Source of the DNA: Amylibacter sp. SFDW26
Lineage (GTDB): Bacteria; Pseudomonadota; Alphaproteobacteria; Rhodobacterales; Rhodobacteraceae
Reading direction: 5' to 3'
NCBI RefSeq assembly: GCF_009184395.1
Contig: NZ_WEIC01000001.1
Coordinates: 638,047 to 702,046, forward strand
DNA: 64,000 nucleotides
In this document: in pieces, positions 28,794 through 38,034 of the stretch
How positions within the stretch are numbered: the first letter of the stretch is position 1
How the letters are laid out: each line of letters starts with the position of its first letter
Made by a program: the position numbers and the translations under genes
Notes under the pieces: model-generated
What the model saw: the letters and a program-made list of their open reading frames with translations, nothing else
Told to the model about the DNA's origin: nothing
Databases searched by the model: none

Positions 28794-30673
28794 TTCTTTC
28801 GGGCAACTTCCAAAGCTTCAACGGCTGTTTCCCAAAGGTTCTCAGCTTTTTCCATTGCTTGCAAGATTTCTCCGTGTTTTTTGGTTAATTCTTCAACCTT
28901 GGCAGCATTTTCTGGAGCGTAGAAATTTGGATCAGCCATACGTTCAGCAATTACAACTTTCATTTTTTCTAACTTTTCAATGCGTTCTTCGCATTTCGTC
29001 ACTTCTTCTTTTAATGGCGTCGTCAGCTTTTTGCGCTCTGAATTGGACAAACGCTTCACTTTTGGACCTTTTTCCTTTTTCTTCTTTTGCTCGGATGCAG
29101 CACCACCAGCGCCACGTTCAGATAAAAGAAGTGCTTTATAAGCCTCCATATCCTCATCAAATCGATTTACCGTGCCATCTTTAACCAGCCATAATTGGTC
29201 TGCGATAGTGTTAATCAAATGTGGATCGTGACTTACCAAGACAACAGCGCCTTGGTAGCCAGCCAATGCCATAGCCAAGGCTTCACGGCTTTCAATGTCC
29301 AAGTGGTTTGTCGGCTCGTCGAGGATAACAAGGTGAGGAGCTTCTAATGTGGCTAATAGTAGAGATAGGCGTGCTTTTTGACCACCAGAAAGCTTCCCGA
29401 CTAACGTATCTACCTGTTCAACACCCATACCACCTGATGCAAGGCGTGCACGCAGGCGTGCTTGCCCTTCTTGTGGTCGTTCGCGTTGGATGTGTTGTAA
29501 TGGCGTTTCATCCAGATGTAATTCATCCACTTGGTGTTGAGCAAAGTAACCAATCTTTAGTTTTGACGAGCGAACAAGCTTACCTTCCATTGGTTGAAGT
29601 TTGTCTGCTAACAGTTTGGAAAGTGTAGATTTACCTTGACCATTTGCCCCAAGCAAAGCAATGCGATCAGATTGATCTATACGCAGGTTTAAGTTTCGTA
29701 AAATTGGTGTGTCGTCATAACCAACATCGACACCATCCAAACGTAAGATTGGTGGGGATAGCTCTGTTGGTTCTGGAAAGTTAAAGGATGCAACTGCATT
29801 CTCAACAGATGATGCTATAGGTTCCATTTTTTCAAGCATTTTTAAACGAGACTGGGCTTGTTTTGCTTTAGAAGCTTTTGCACGGAAACGATCGACAAAG
29901 GATTGTAGGTGGTCGCGTGCTGCTTCTTGTTTCTTTGCCATAGAGGCCTGTTCTGCCAATTTTGCGCGACGAACGGAATCAAATGTATCGTAATTGCCTT
30001 GGTATAGTGTCAATTTCTTATCATGCAGATGCAAAATTGAGTTAACTGACTTATTTAACAAAGTGCGGTCATGAGAAATAACCAGTACTGTATGTGGATA
30101 TTTAGCCAAATAGTTCTCCAACCAAATTGTACCTTCAAGATCCAAATAGTTGGTTGGCTCATCGAGCATCAGGATTTCTGGCTGCCAAAATAACACGCCA
30201 GCAAGTGCTACACGCATGCGCCAACCGCCTGAAAACTCGGAGCATGCCCGTAATTGCGCTTCGCGATCAAATCCAAGGCCATGCAGAATACTAGACGCGC
30301 GCGCTTCGCCAGAATAAGCATCAATTGCATCTAAACGTTCATAGATTTCCCCAATGCGTTCAGGGTCTTCTGCCGTTTCGGCTTCTTTGAATAATGCCGC
30401 ACGTTCAATATCGGCCGCCAGAACTGTATCTAACAAACTTACATCGTTTGAGGGCACTTCTTGGCTGACACCACCCACACGTAAACCTTTTGCGGTTGTA
30501 ATAGCTCCGCCATCTAGAAGTAATTTACCAGTTGTAAGGTGGAAGAGGGTGGTTTTACCTGTTCCGTTGCGGCCAACAATGCCCACTTTGTGGCCAGATG
30601 GAATGGTTGCAGAAGCCCCAGCAAGCAGCTGGCGACCTTGGATAGAATAGGAAATGTCATCGATACGTATCAT
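28790..30673 (-). CDS. ABC-F family ATPase (Uup/YheS-like)
   Basis: 627 aa with two ABC modules and no membrane domain. Module 1: Walker A GRNGTGKTTL (about 34-43), signature FSGGWRMRVALAG, Walker B EILMLDEPTNYLD. Module 2: GANGQGKSTLSK, LSGGQKARLSLLLA, LVILDEPTNHLD. A linker (about 230-300) and a Lys/Glu-rich C-terminal coiled coil (about 535-625) follow. ABC-F proteins act on ribosomes. Whether this one resolves stalling, translates drug resistance or binds DNA (Uup) is not decidable here. Confidence 0.9.
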   Translation of the reverse strand: MIRIDDISYSIQGRQLLAGASATIPSGHKVGIVGRNGTGKTTLFHLTTGKLLLDGGAITTAKGLRVGGVSQEVPSNDVSLLDTVLAADIERAALFKEAETAEDPERIGEIYERLDAIDAYSGEARASSILHGLGFDREAQLRACSEFSGGWRMRVALAGVLFWQPEILMLDEPTNYLDLEGTIWLENYLAKYPHTVLVISHDRTLLNKSVNSILHLHDKKLTLYQGNYDTFDSVRRAKLAEQASMAKKQEAARDHLQSFVDRFRAKASKAKQAQSRLKMLEKMEPIASSVENAVASFNFPEPTELSPPILRLDGVDVGYDDTPILRNLNLRIDQSDRIALLGANGQGKSTLSKLLADKLQPMEGKLVRSSKLKIGYFAQHQVDELHLDETPLQHIQRERPQEGQARLRARLASGGMGVEQVDTLVGKLSGGQKARLSLLLATLEAPHLVILDEPTNHLDIESREALAMALAGYQGAVVLVSHDPHLINTIADQLWLVKDGTVNRFDEDMEAYKALLLSERGAGGAASEQKKKKEKGPKVKRLSNSERKKLTTPLKEEVTKCEERIEKLEKMKVVIAERMADPNFYAPENAAKVEELTKKHGEILQAMEKAENLWETAVEALEVARKK

Positions 30674-30740
30674 GATGCTCAGATGGCAGAGCCTCTAGAG
30701 CGGGTCAAGCTGATCTTAATCAAACGAAAGATTTAGATTG

Positions 30741-30771
30741 AAGTGAACCATCTGTTCATGATGGCTCACTT
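30741..30771 (-). terminator. Stem-loop terminator after the 47-aa gene
   Basis: AAGTGA-A-CCATC (30741-30752) pairs with GATGG-C-TCACTT (30760-30771), an 11-bp stem with one A/C mismatch and a 7-nt loop. It begins 8 bp past the stop of the small minus-strand gene. The following minus-strand sequence is only weakly T-rich. Supports real transcription of that small gene. Confidence 0.55.
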
Positions 30772-30778
30772 CATTTAT

Positions 30779-30922
30779 TTATGATGTGAATGGGGAAACA
30801 GATGCTGGTTTTTCAACTGCACTGTTTGGTTTTTCGGTAATTAAGGTATCGCCATTTGCAACAGTGACCACCGCAACAACTGCAGCCAAACCTGCAACAA
30901 CGATAAACATCTTATCTTTCAT
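30779..30922 (-). CDS. Small single-TM protein (47 aa)
   Basis: Short reading frame MKDKMFIVVAGLAAVVAVVT..., a positively charged start, one hydrophobic helix (about 6-22) and a polar tail ending SVSPFTS. GGAG lies 7 nt before the ATG at 30922, and a stem-loop follows the stop, so expression is plausible. It fills the gap between the ABC-F gene and ndk. The rest of that gap (30923-31109) shows no other element. No family recognised. Confidence 0.6.
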   Translation of the reverse strand: MKDKMFIVVAGLAAVVAVVTVANGDTLITEKPNSAVEKPASVSPFTS

Positions 30923-31109
30923 GACAAACTCCATTGGTTATCTGTGATTCCCATTTAATCTTGAATTTATGATTTAAGAAGTGTGATTTCAGCATATCTG
31001 CAATGTAAAAATTGCATGGTCGTTGAGGCTGATAATTGAATGCTTTTCAAGTGCGTTTTTCCATGTTACTGCGGCGCAGAAATTCATCCCCTGTTAAAGG
31101 AACATAGAC

Positions 31110-31532
31110 ATGGCTCTAGAACGCACATTTTCAATCGTGAAACCAGACGCAACAAAACGTAACCTTGTTGGTCAAATCGTAGCAAAATTCGAAGAGGGTG
31201 GTTTGCGCGTTGTTGCACAAAAACGCATCCAGCTAACACTTTCACAAGCGCAAACATTTTACGGTGTTCACTCTGAGCGTCCATTCTTTGGTGAACTATG
31301 TGAATTCATGATCTCTGAACCAATCGTTGTTCAAGTTCTAGAAGGTGAAAATGCAATCGCACGTAACCGTGAAATCATGGGTGCTACAAACCCAGAAGAA
31401 GCAGCAGCTGGCACAATTCGTAAAGAGTTCGCACTTTCAATTGGCGAAAACTCAGTACACGGTTCAGACGCTCCTGAAACAGCAGCAGAAGAAATCGCAT
31501 TCTTCTTCTCTGGTTTAGAATTGGTTGGATAA
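31110..31532 (+). CDS. ndk: Nucleoside-diphosphate kinase
   Basis: 140 aa, full length. It phosphorylates NDPs with ATP through phospho-His H117 in the motif [28 protein letters not shown] at the N-terminus binds nucleotide. AAAGGAA RBS 8 nt before the start. Codon use looks biased to preferred codons (many CGT, CTA and GAA), as expected for a well-expressed gene. Confidence 0.97.
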   Translation: MALERTFSIVKPDATKRNLVGQIVAKFEEGGLRVVAQKRIQLTLSQAQTFYGVHSERPFFGELCEFMISEPIVVQVLEGENAIARNREIMGATNPEEAAAGTIRKEFALSIGENSVHGSDAPETAAEEIAFFFSGLELVG

Positions 31533-31591
31533 ACCAATTCAGGTGGCAGGGTAATCTCAAAGAAATTGCCCGAGACCCTAGAACAAGTAGG

Positions 31592-31927
31592 CTAAACTTT
31601 CTTAATAACACCTAATTCATTCAGGGCCGTTTCCAGTTTGGAGCGGCCCTTATCTTTTGGTGAAAGCCTTGCTTTGATAGTATCAAAGCGTTTTTGCAGG
31701 TCTTTCTTCTCTGATCCTTGGCAATCATTCCATGGGCGACCTTGCATCCCCATAACCATAGCATAATAGCCAATGAAATGCGGCTTGCCGCCAGCTTGTA
31801 AAGCAAGGAAATATGCTTCATCTGGACCTAAATCGCGCAATTGCTCCGCGGATGTAATACCTGCGCGACCATAAAATTCATCCGAAGCAGGGCCGAGATT
31901 TCGGATGCTGGATGGTTTCGCGGTCAT
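31592..31927 (-). CDS. TfoX/Sxy C-terminal-domain protein
   Basis: 111 aa composed of the TfoX C-terminal fold (SIRNLGPASDEFYGRAGITS, then AEQLRDLGPDEAYF), with helix-hairpin-helix-like geometry. The N-terminal TfoX domain of competence regulators is absent. It overlaps purN by 4 bp (ATGA), so it is co-expressed with purine genes. A competence role is not supported by context. Confidence 0.8.
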   Translation of the reverse strand: MTAKPSSIRNLGPASDEFYGRAGITSAEQLRDLGPDEAYFLALQAGGKPHFIGYYAMVMGMQGRPWNDCQGSEKKDLQKRFDTIKARLSPKDKGRSKLETALNELGVIKKV

Positions 31928-32496
31928 ACTGATACAAAAGCCTTTAGTGCAGATGGATAAAGCTTATGCTCTTCTTTAATCACGCGGGCGGCCAATGTAT
32001 CAGCCGTATCGCTCTCTAAAATAGGCACTTCGATTTGTCCGACAACGGGTCCCGCATCCAATTCAGGTGTTACGATATGTACTGAACATCCCGCAACCTT
32101 ATCACCAGCATCTAAAGCGCGTTGATGTGTGTTTAAACCTTTGTATTTAGGCAAAAGAGAAGGGTGGATATTTAACATCTTACCAGCCCAGCGATTGATA
32201 AAGCTCTCAGTCAGGATACGCATAAAGCCAGCCAAACAAATCACATCTGGCTGATGTGCATCCAATACCTTGTTTAACTCCACCTCAAAAGCTTCACGAT
32301 CACCGCTGAATGGACGATGATCTACAACCGCCGTCGATACACCAAACCCATTAGCCTTTGCCAAGCCGCCTGCATCCGCATTATTTGCCAATACCAATAC
32401 AGGTTCTGCGTTAAAATCATCTGCTTTCATGGCTTCAACAAGCGAAACCATGTTAGAGCCGCCGCCAGAAATTAGAATGGCGACGCGTTTTGTCAT
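31924..32496 (-). CDS. purN: Phosphoribosylglycinamide formyltransferase
   Basis: 190 aa using formyl-THF to make FGAR in purine synthesis. Nucleotide-binding start RVAILISGGGSNM, the active-site segment MRILTESFINRWAGKMLNIHPSLLP with Asn/His, and the distal catalytic Asp in VTPELDAGPVVGQ. Shares a base with the purM stop. Confidence 0.96.
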   Translation of the reverse strand: MTKRVAILISGGGSNMVSLVEAMKADDFNAEPVLVLANNADAGGLAKANGFGVSTAVVDHRPFSGDREAFEVELNKVLDAHQPDVICLAGFMRILTESFINRWAGKMLNIHPSLLPKYKGLNTHQRALDAGDKVAGCSVHIVTPELDAGPVVGQIEVPILESDTADTLAARVIKEEHKLYPSALKAFVSV

Positions 32497-33539
32497 TATA
32501 GAGAGCCTGTGTAGGAGACACCTTCGCCCGCAACGACTTTACCGATGCGTACAGGTGTGATGTCTTGGCTTGCCAATGCTGCTTCGATTTCAGCTGCATT
32601 TTCTTCTGATGCAATCGCAATCATGCCAATACCACAGTTGAAAGTTTTCAAAGCTTCAGCTTGTTCAAGACCTGCTTGTTTGATTAGCCAATCAAAAATT
32701 GGCAAACGATCCCAAGCATTTAGATCAATCTCCGCACCTAAACCATCAGGCAAAGCACGTGGTAGATTTTCCGTCAAACCACCGCCTGTAATATGTGCCA
32801 AAGCTTTTAGATTACCTGTTTCCAGTGCAGCCACAGCAGGGCGCACATAGATTTTTGTTGGTTCAAGCAAAGCATCAGCCGCAGGGCCATCACTGAATGG
32901 TGACGGATCATTCCAATCCAATCCTGCCATTTCAACGATCTTACGCACCAATGAATAACCGTTTGAGTGAATGCCAGTTGAAGGCAAACCAATTAATACA
33001 TCACCATCAGCAACACCTGTTGGCAACATTGCGCCACGTTCCATTGCACCCACAGCAAAACCAGCAAGGTCAAAATCTTCGCCTTCGTACATACCTGGCA
33101 TTTCAGCAGTTTCACCACCAACCAAAGCTGTGTTCGCTTGGCGACAGCCTTCTGCGATACCATTGATCACATCTGTGGCTTTATCAATTTCCAGCTTACC
33201 AGTTGCAAAGTAATCCAAGAAAAAGAGGGGAACGGCACCTTGGCAAATAAGGTCGTTCACACACATAGCTACCAAATCGATACCAACCGTGTCTAATTTG
33301 CCTGTATCAATGGCAATTCGTAGTTTCGTACCAACACCATCAGTCGCAGACACAAGAACAGGATCGTTGAACCCCGCAGCTTTCAGATCAAACATGGCAC
33401 CAAAGCCACCTAAGCCATCCATAACACCAGGGCGTTTTGTGGATTTTGCAGCGGGTTTAATACGCTCAACAAGTTCATTGCCAGCATCGATATCAACACC
33501 TGCATCGGCGTAGGTAATAGAGTTTTTTGAATCGCTCAT
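32496..33539 (-). CDS. purM: Phosphoribosylformylglycinamidine cyclo-ligase
   Basis: 347 aa. Family blocks [17 protein letters not shown] (7-23), [24 protein letters not shown] and [13 protein letters not shown] are all present. ATG 33539 (MSDSKNSI) is preferred to an upstream TTG at 33551; GGGGACA lies before it. Pairs with purN in the usual order. Confidence 0.96.
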   Translation of the reverse strand: MSDSKNSITYADAGVDIDAGNELVERIKPAAKSTKRPGVMDGLGGFGAMFDLKAAGFNDPVLVSATDGVGTKLRIAIDTGKLDTVGIDLVAMCVNDLICQGAVPLFFLDYFATGKLEIDKATDVINGIAEGCRQANTALVGGETAEMPGMYEGEDFDLAGFAVGAMERGAMLPTGVADGDVLIGLPSTGIHSNGYSLVRKIVEMAGLDWNDPSPFSDGPAADALLEPTKIYVRPAVAALETGNLKALAHITGGGLTENLPRALPDGLGAEIDLNAWDRLPIFDWLIKQAGLEQAEALKTFNCGIGMIAIASEENAAEIEAALASQDITPVRIGKVVAGEGVSYTGSL

Positions 33540-33640
33540 AAGTGTCCCCAAACTGCGTTTGGTTTCCTTTACCTCAAGCTTTCTAAAATGAAAATAGCCA
33601 AGCTATTTTAACATTGGATAAATTAAGAATAGGCAAGAAA

Positions 33641-33661
33641 AGAGCGGGGAATGCCCGCTCT
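33641..33661 (-). terminator. Intrinsic terminator of the metallo-hydrolase gene
   Basis: AGAGCGGG (33641-33648) and CCCGCTCT (33654-33661) form a perfect 8-bp stem with a 5-nt loop. On the minus strand it is followed by TTTTCTT. It begins 9 bp after the stop of the minus-strand metallo-hydrolase gene. Confidence 0.85.
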
Positions 33662-33669
33662 CTAAGTTA

Positions 33670-34644
33670 TTATATATTATAATCCCATGCAGCGGCTTCA
33701 AATTGGTATTGATCCCCTTTGCGCACTACATGCCCAAAGCCTGGGAAATCCATATGCATACCTGTGACCATAACTTTATCTGTTGCTACTCTATCCAGTA
33801 ATCGCGCACGTGTTGCTTTGGCTGTGTTTTGGTCAACATCAAAAGCCAATGCCCAATCTGGGTTTTCAAACTGAAGTTTGGGTGCGTGGATTATATCTCC
33901 CCAGATCAACAATTCTTCACCTTCAGAGCGCAGATGTACCCCGATGTGGCCTGGTGTATGCCCTGGTAAAGATACAAGTTCTATACCGTTAACAATCTCT
34001 GCATCAGTTTTTGCAAGTGTAATGCGATCTGAATAGGGTGCAGTGCGTGTACGTGCAATATTGATAAATCCTTTAAATGCATCATCTGCTTGTGCCAAAA
34101 TCGTATCATCATGCCAAAAGTCCCATTCGGTTTGATTTGTAATCACATCTGCATTTGGGAATATGGCAGCACCATGTGCATCAATTAAACCGCCAATATG
34201 ATCAACGTGCAGATGTGTTGTAATGATATGGTCAATTTGATCAGGTGTAACGCCAGCTTGGGCCAGTGATTTATGATAATTTCCTGTTGTTGGTGTGAAA
34301 TCATCCGTAGTACCACAATCAATTGCGATTAACTTCTCACCCGTGTTAACCAAATATCCATTCACAGGAATGGCGTGTCCAGACGGTTGAGCTGGTAAAT
34401 GTTGGTTTGCAAAGGCATCTGCAGCTTTTGCCTCATCGTATCCTACAACCCAATCAGGGGATAACAACAATGCACCATCCAAAAGGGCTGTAACTTCAAA
34501 ATTGCCAACTTGGTGCGTGTAAACACCTGTGATTTGTTTGCCTTTTTTTTGCGCTTTAGCAAGACTTGGCTTCGCATTTATAAGGGCAGGGGCAGCCAAT
34601 CCAGCGGCAGTTAAAGTCAAAAATGTTCTTCGTGTGGATTCCAT
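33670..34644 (-). CDS. Tat-exported MBL-fold metallo-hydrolase
   Basis: 324 aa. Twin-arginine signal with STRRTFLTL at the N-terminus, then an Ala-rich core ending near residue 31. The zinc-binding motif HLHVDH is at 144-149, with further metal ligands in LPGHTPGHIGVH and a late GMHMDFPGFGH. Fold family is shared by lactonases, phosphonate and alkyl-sulfate hydrolases, so the substrate is unknown. Periplasmic location is supported by the Tat motif. Divergent from a LysR gene, which probably controls it. Confidence 0.88.
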   Translation of the reverse strand: MESTRRTFLTLTAAGLAAPALINAKPSLAKAQKKGKQITGVYTHQVGNFEVTALLDGALLLSPDWVVGYDEAKAADAFANQHLPAQPSGHAIPVNGYLVNTGEKLIAIDCGTTDDFTPTTGNYHKSLAQAGVTPDQIDHIITTHLHVDHIGGLIDAHGAAIFPNADVITNQTEWDFWHDDTILAQADDAFKGFINIARTRTAPYSDRITLAKTDAEIVNGIELVSLPGHTPGHIGVHLRSEGEELLIWGDIIHAPKLQFENPDWALAFDVDQNTAKATRARLLDRVATDKVMVTGMHMDFPGFGHVVRKGDQYQFEAAAWDYNI

Positions 34645-34761
34645 AAGAATCTCCTATATCTAAATTTTTCAATTTGTATAATTCATAAATATATCATTAG
34701 TTTACCTTTACATAGCTTGGATAATCTTATATTTACCATAAGGTAATCTTATGGATAAATA

Positions 34762-35697
34762 ATGGATCATCTTGGTTTTTTATCAAATTATCTGATTGTA
34801 ATTGATGAGGGTTCTTTAAGTGCTGGAGCAAGAAGAACGGGTATATCTCAACCAGCTATCAGCCAGCAAATAGCAACATTAGAAGAATACTATGGCCAAA
34901 AGCTGCTAGAACGCAGCAAAGCAGGTGTCCGACCGACAAAAGCAGGCCAAGTCGTTTGCAAATATGCAACCCAGATGCAAGAGGCGCAACATGAGCTTTT
35001 GGCTGAATTAGATATACTTGGTAATTCTACCTCTGGCACATTAACACTTTCAACAAGTTTAGTTATGGCAGAACTTGGTGTTGCAGACGTTGTTTATAAT
35101 TTGCGGCATACAACACCAGATTTAAATATTGTTATGCGCGTTGAGGATCGTTTGGTTGATGTCGTTCGCGAAAACTATGATCTGGCCATTCGTACAGGTA
35201 ATCTGGGTAATACAGATGGGATTGTCCGTAAAATTGCGATGATCGATACAATCTTGGTCGCAAACCCTGCTTATTTAGATACGCATGGGCGACCGCACAT
35301 ATGGGATGATATGTCTAAACTAGACTTTATTGAATACAGCGTTGGGCGCAGCAATGGATACCTGCCTGTTATCAAAGATAATATCGAAATTGAAATGCCA
35401 GTACGCATCGGATTTACTGCAAATACAGTAAATGTTGTTTTATCGGCTCTCGCAAATAGTGTTGGATATGCACGTATGCCTAGGGCATTAGTGCGCGAGC
35501 ATTTAAAAGATGGTCGATTGGAAGAGGTTTTTCCGAAATATAAAATTGCTCCCAAACCAATTCATGTTGTCTACCCTCATAGACATTCGTTAAACCGTCG
35601 CTCGCAGTTGTTAATTGATGCTCTCATTGATGAGTTCAAAACTAACAATGATGTCCATCTTTTGCATTCTATAAAAAAGACTGAGACTATTGCTTGA
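34762..35697 (+). CDS. LysR-family transcriptional regulator
   Basis: 311 aa with the LysR N-terminal HTH (about 1-60; FLIVIDEGSLSAGARRTGISQPAISQ in the usual spacing, shown over the scaffold) and a substrate-binding domain (about 90-295). Divergent from the metallo-hydrolase with 117 bp between starts, AT-rich and typical for LysR autoregulation. A plausible T-N11-A dyad could not be fixed by eye. Confidence 0.9.
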   Translation: MDHLGFLSNYLIVIDEGSLSAGARRTGISQPAISQQIATLEEYYGQKLLERSKAGVRPTKAGQVVCKYATQMQEAQHELLAELDILGNSTSGTLTLSTSLVMAELGVADVVYNLRHTTPDLNIVMRVEDRLVDVVRENYDLAIRTGNLGNTDGIVRKIAMIDTILVANPAYLDTHGRPHIWDDMSKLDFIEYSVGRSNGYLPVIKDNIEIEMPVRIGFTANTVNVVLSALANSVGYARMPRALVREHLKDGRLEEVFPKYKIAPKPIHVVYPHRHSLNRRSQLLIDALIDEFKTNNDVHLLHSIKKTETIA

Positions 35698-35734
35698 CCA
35701 CATCGATTACGCACAGTATTCCCACATTTAAGGC

Positions 35735-35811
35735 GGGCCTGTAGCTCAGTTGGTTAGAGCAGAGCGCTCATAACGCTTTGGTCGCAGGTTCGAGTCCTGC
35801 CGGGCCTACCA
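35735..35811 (+). tRNA. tRNA with CAT anticodon, probably tRNA-Ile2 (lysidine type)
   Basis: 77-nt cloverleaf. Acceptor GGGCCTG pairs with CGGGCCT (two G-U pairs), D-arm TAGCTCAG, anticodon loop CTCATAA (anticodon CAT), T-arm GCAGG-TTCGAGT-CCTGC, encoded CCA. The TTGGTCGC after the anticodon stem and C4-G69/C5-G68 pairs resemble bacterial tRNA-Ile2, whose C34 is modified to lysidine by TilS, rather than elongator tRNA-Met. Automated tools would probably label it Met. Confidence 0.9.
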
Positions 35812-36142
35812 TTATCTTATATTTTATTTCAGCTGAATTTGCGAAAACTGTCGTTCTTTTTGCATGGCTTTCTTTTACCCAAAAGTAAAATGCCCAATCT
35901 GTTGCCATAATTGTTGTTCCACAAAAGGTAAATATACAGTTGTATAACAATAAATCTATGCCTAAGCTGACGCTGCGTGAAGAGTTTGCTAGCTTTACAT
36001 GTGATTATAACTCGCTAGGGTTATTGGATGAATAGGGTCGTTCTATGTTTAACTTCTGCTTAGTGGCAAAATGATAAACACTTAAATTCATAGAACTGAT
36101 TATAAAAATAATAATAAAACAGTTTCAAATAGGGAGAAAATT
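35812..36142. other. 331-bp intergenic region upstream of the ABC transporter
   Basis: AT-rich and without a supported gene. A 25-codon frame MPKLTLREEFASFTCDYNSL... (35957-36034, plus) has no good RBS and may be a decayed fragment. A TTTTAC/GTAAAA inverted repeat lies shortly after the tRNA. The stretch just before 36143 must carry the transporter promoter; AGGGAGAAAATT is a good RBS for the binding-protein gene. Confidence 0.5.
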
Positions 36143-36979
36143 ATGAAACTTAACCGACGTATCTTTACATTCGCAACGGGTGTAGCACTTGCGCTATCTG
36201 CAAGCGTATCCTTTGCCGGTGAAGCAATGGATCGCGTGATGTCATCAGGCACACTGAAAGTTGCAACAGACGCTAACTGGGCACCGCAATCGTTTCTAAA
36301 TGACGAAAATAAAATGGATGGCTTCGACGTCGATGTTGCCCGCGAAGTAGCAAAACGTTTGGGTGTTGAAGTCGAATTCGTTACACCGTCATGGGATATT
36401 ATCACTGCTGGTAATTGGAATGGTCGTTGGGATCTGTCTGTAGGATCAATGACACCAACAAAATCACGGGCAGAAGTTCTAAGCTTCCCAGAAGTATACT
36501 ACTACACACCTGCATCAGTTGCGGTTCACAAAGACAGTGCTGCACAAAGCGTATCTGATCTAGATGGTAAAAACGTTGGTGCATCTACTGCATCTACATT
36601 TGACCTATATCTACGCAAAGACTTAACGATCGATGCAGAAGGCACACCAGCATTTGACTATAAGATTACACCTGGCGCAATTAAATCATACAAAGATGGT
36701 ACCGCTGCTATGGACGACCTTCGTCTAGGTGATGGTGTACGTATTGATGGTATGGTTGGATCATTGCCTGCTATCCTTGCAGGAATCGAAAACAATTATC
36801 CTCTACGTGTATTAGGTGATCCAGTATTCTACGAACCATTGTCACTTGCTATTGATAAGGGCGATACAGAGTTCAACGATAAACTTGCTGGTATCGTTCA
36901 AGAAATGAGAGCTGATGGGACATTAAAAACGCTTTCTGAAAAATGGTATGGTATCGATTACACAACTGCAATTGAGTAA
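36143..36979 (+). CDS. Amino-acid ABC transporter periplasmic binding protein
   Basis: 278 aa. Sec signal MKLNRRIFTFATGVALALSA... cleaved near SFA-GEA; no lipobox. The SBP family 3 domain starts GTLKVATDANWAPQSF, followed by GFDVDVAREVAKRLGVEVEFV and the C-terminal EKWYG. Codon use suggests high expression. First gene of a three-gene transporter. The ligand is probably a polar amino acid or derivative, not determined. Confidence 0.92.
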   Translation: MKLNRRIFTFATGVALALSASVSFAGEAMDRVMSSGTLKVATDANWAPQSFLNDENKMDGFDVDVAREVAKRLGVEVEFVTPSWDIITAGNWNGRWDLSVGSMTPTKSRAEVLSFPEVYYYTPASVAVHKDSAAQSVSDLDGKNVGASTASTFDLYLRKDLTIDAEGTPAFDYKITPGAIKSYKDGTAAMDDLRLGDGVRIDGMVGSLPAILAGIENNYPLRVLGDPVFYEPLSLAIDKGDTEFNDKLAGIVQEMRADGTLKTLSEKWYGIDYTTAIE

Positions 36980-37006
36980 GATTATATCCATTTTATAAAT
37001 ACATAG

Positions 37007-37036
37007 GCCTGGCTCAATTTATTGGGCCGGGCTTTT
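37007..37036 (+). terminator. Partial terminator/attenuator between binding protein and permease genes
   Basis: GCCTGGCTC (37007-37015) pairs with GGGCCGGGC (37024-37032) using two G-U pairs and an 8-nt AT loop, followed by TTTTCT. Typical of ABC operons where the binding protein is made in excess of membrane parts. Confidence 0.75.
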
Positions 37037-37053
37037 CTATGGGGAGAAGATAA

Positions 37054-38025
37054 ATGCTATTTGCTGATACAGTTGTTGGTGATCCAGCGGTACATAAGCC
37101 AAAGATCATTTTGATAATGGTTATGGTGGCGACGGTACTATTCACGTTATTTGGTTTGAACGACACTATATTTGGCGAATTCATGCGGCCAGTGATAGGC
37201 GAGCCAAAAGAATCTGGTTTCTTTGGCAATGCATCCATTGGCCTTGTTATGGCAATAATTGTGGTCATAAACATTGTGTTGATCGGGTTTCTACCGTTTC
37301 GCATACAAATTCTGATCGTTTGGTTTGAATTGCTCCTCTTATTCTTAACTTTCTTCTATAGTTTTGGCCTGAATTACCAATTCATCCAGTCTAAAATATG
37401 GTTCATGATCACGCAGGGTGTTTTCACAACCCTTTATATTTCAGCGATCTCAATCATACTTGCATCAGTTCTTGCTATCGTTGGGGCGATTGCAAAGTTA
37501 TCATCCAATGGTTTTGCTTTTGCGATTGCTAGTTTCTACACCTCATTCTTTCGCGGTCTGCCACTCCTAATGCAAGTGTATCTAATCTATCTTGGCTTGC
37601 CACAGCTTGGTTATGTGATTGATGCTGTTCCAGCGGGCGTTATGGCGCTTACACTTTGTTACGGCGCCTATATGACCGAGATTTTTCGTGCAGGCATTCA
37701 ATCCATTAACAAAGGCCAATGGGAAGCATCCCGTTCAATGGGCTTTGGGTTTGGCCTAACTATGCGTCGCATCATTTTACCACAAGCCATGCCACTAATC
37801 ATCCCGCCAACAGGCAACCAATTCATTGCAATGTTGAAAGACAGCTCTTTGGTATCTGTTATCGGTGTTTGGGAACTTATGTTCCTAGCGCGGACATTGG
37901 GCAACAAAGACTTCCGTCATATGGAAATGTTAATCACTGCAGCTTTGATTTACTGGGTTCTGACTGTTTGTCTGGAACTGGTGCAAAGCCGTATTGAACG
38001 CCATTACCGTACAGCAAGCCATTAG
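37054..38025 (+). CDS. Amino-acid ABC transporter permease (HisM/GlnP family)
   Basis: 323 aa, longer than the usual ~220 because of an N-terminal extension with three predicted helices (about 19-120) ahead of the permease core. The core begins FMITQGVFTTLYISAISII and has the EAA loop YGAYMTEIFRAGIQSINKGQ. Only one permease gene is present, so it likely forms a homodimer. Confidence 0.92.
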   Translation: MLFADTVVGDPAVHKPKIILIMVMVATVLFTLFGLNDTIFGEFMRPVIGEPKESGFFGNASIGLVMAIIVVINIVLIGFLPFRIQILIVWFELLLLFLTFFYSFGLNYQFIQSKIWFMITQGVFTTLYISAISIILASVLAIVGAIAKLSSNGFAFAIASFYTSFFRGLPLLMQVYLIYLGLPQLGYVIDAVPAGVMALTLCYGAYMTEIFRAGIQSINKGQWEASRSMGFGFGLTMRRIILPQAMPLIIPPTGNQFIAMLKDSSLVSVIGVWELMFLARTLGNKDFRHMEMLITAALIYWVLTVCLELVQSRIERHYRTASH

Positions 38026-38034
38026 GAGAACGCC

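Noticed and set aside
35768-35950. 60-aa minus-strand reading frame ending in VGPAGLEPATKAL
   Set aside because: Well-known artefact: the end of the frame is the reverse complement of the tRNA gene at 35735-35811. No independent coding evidence.
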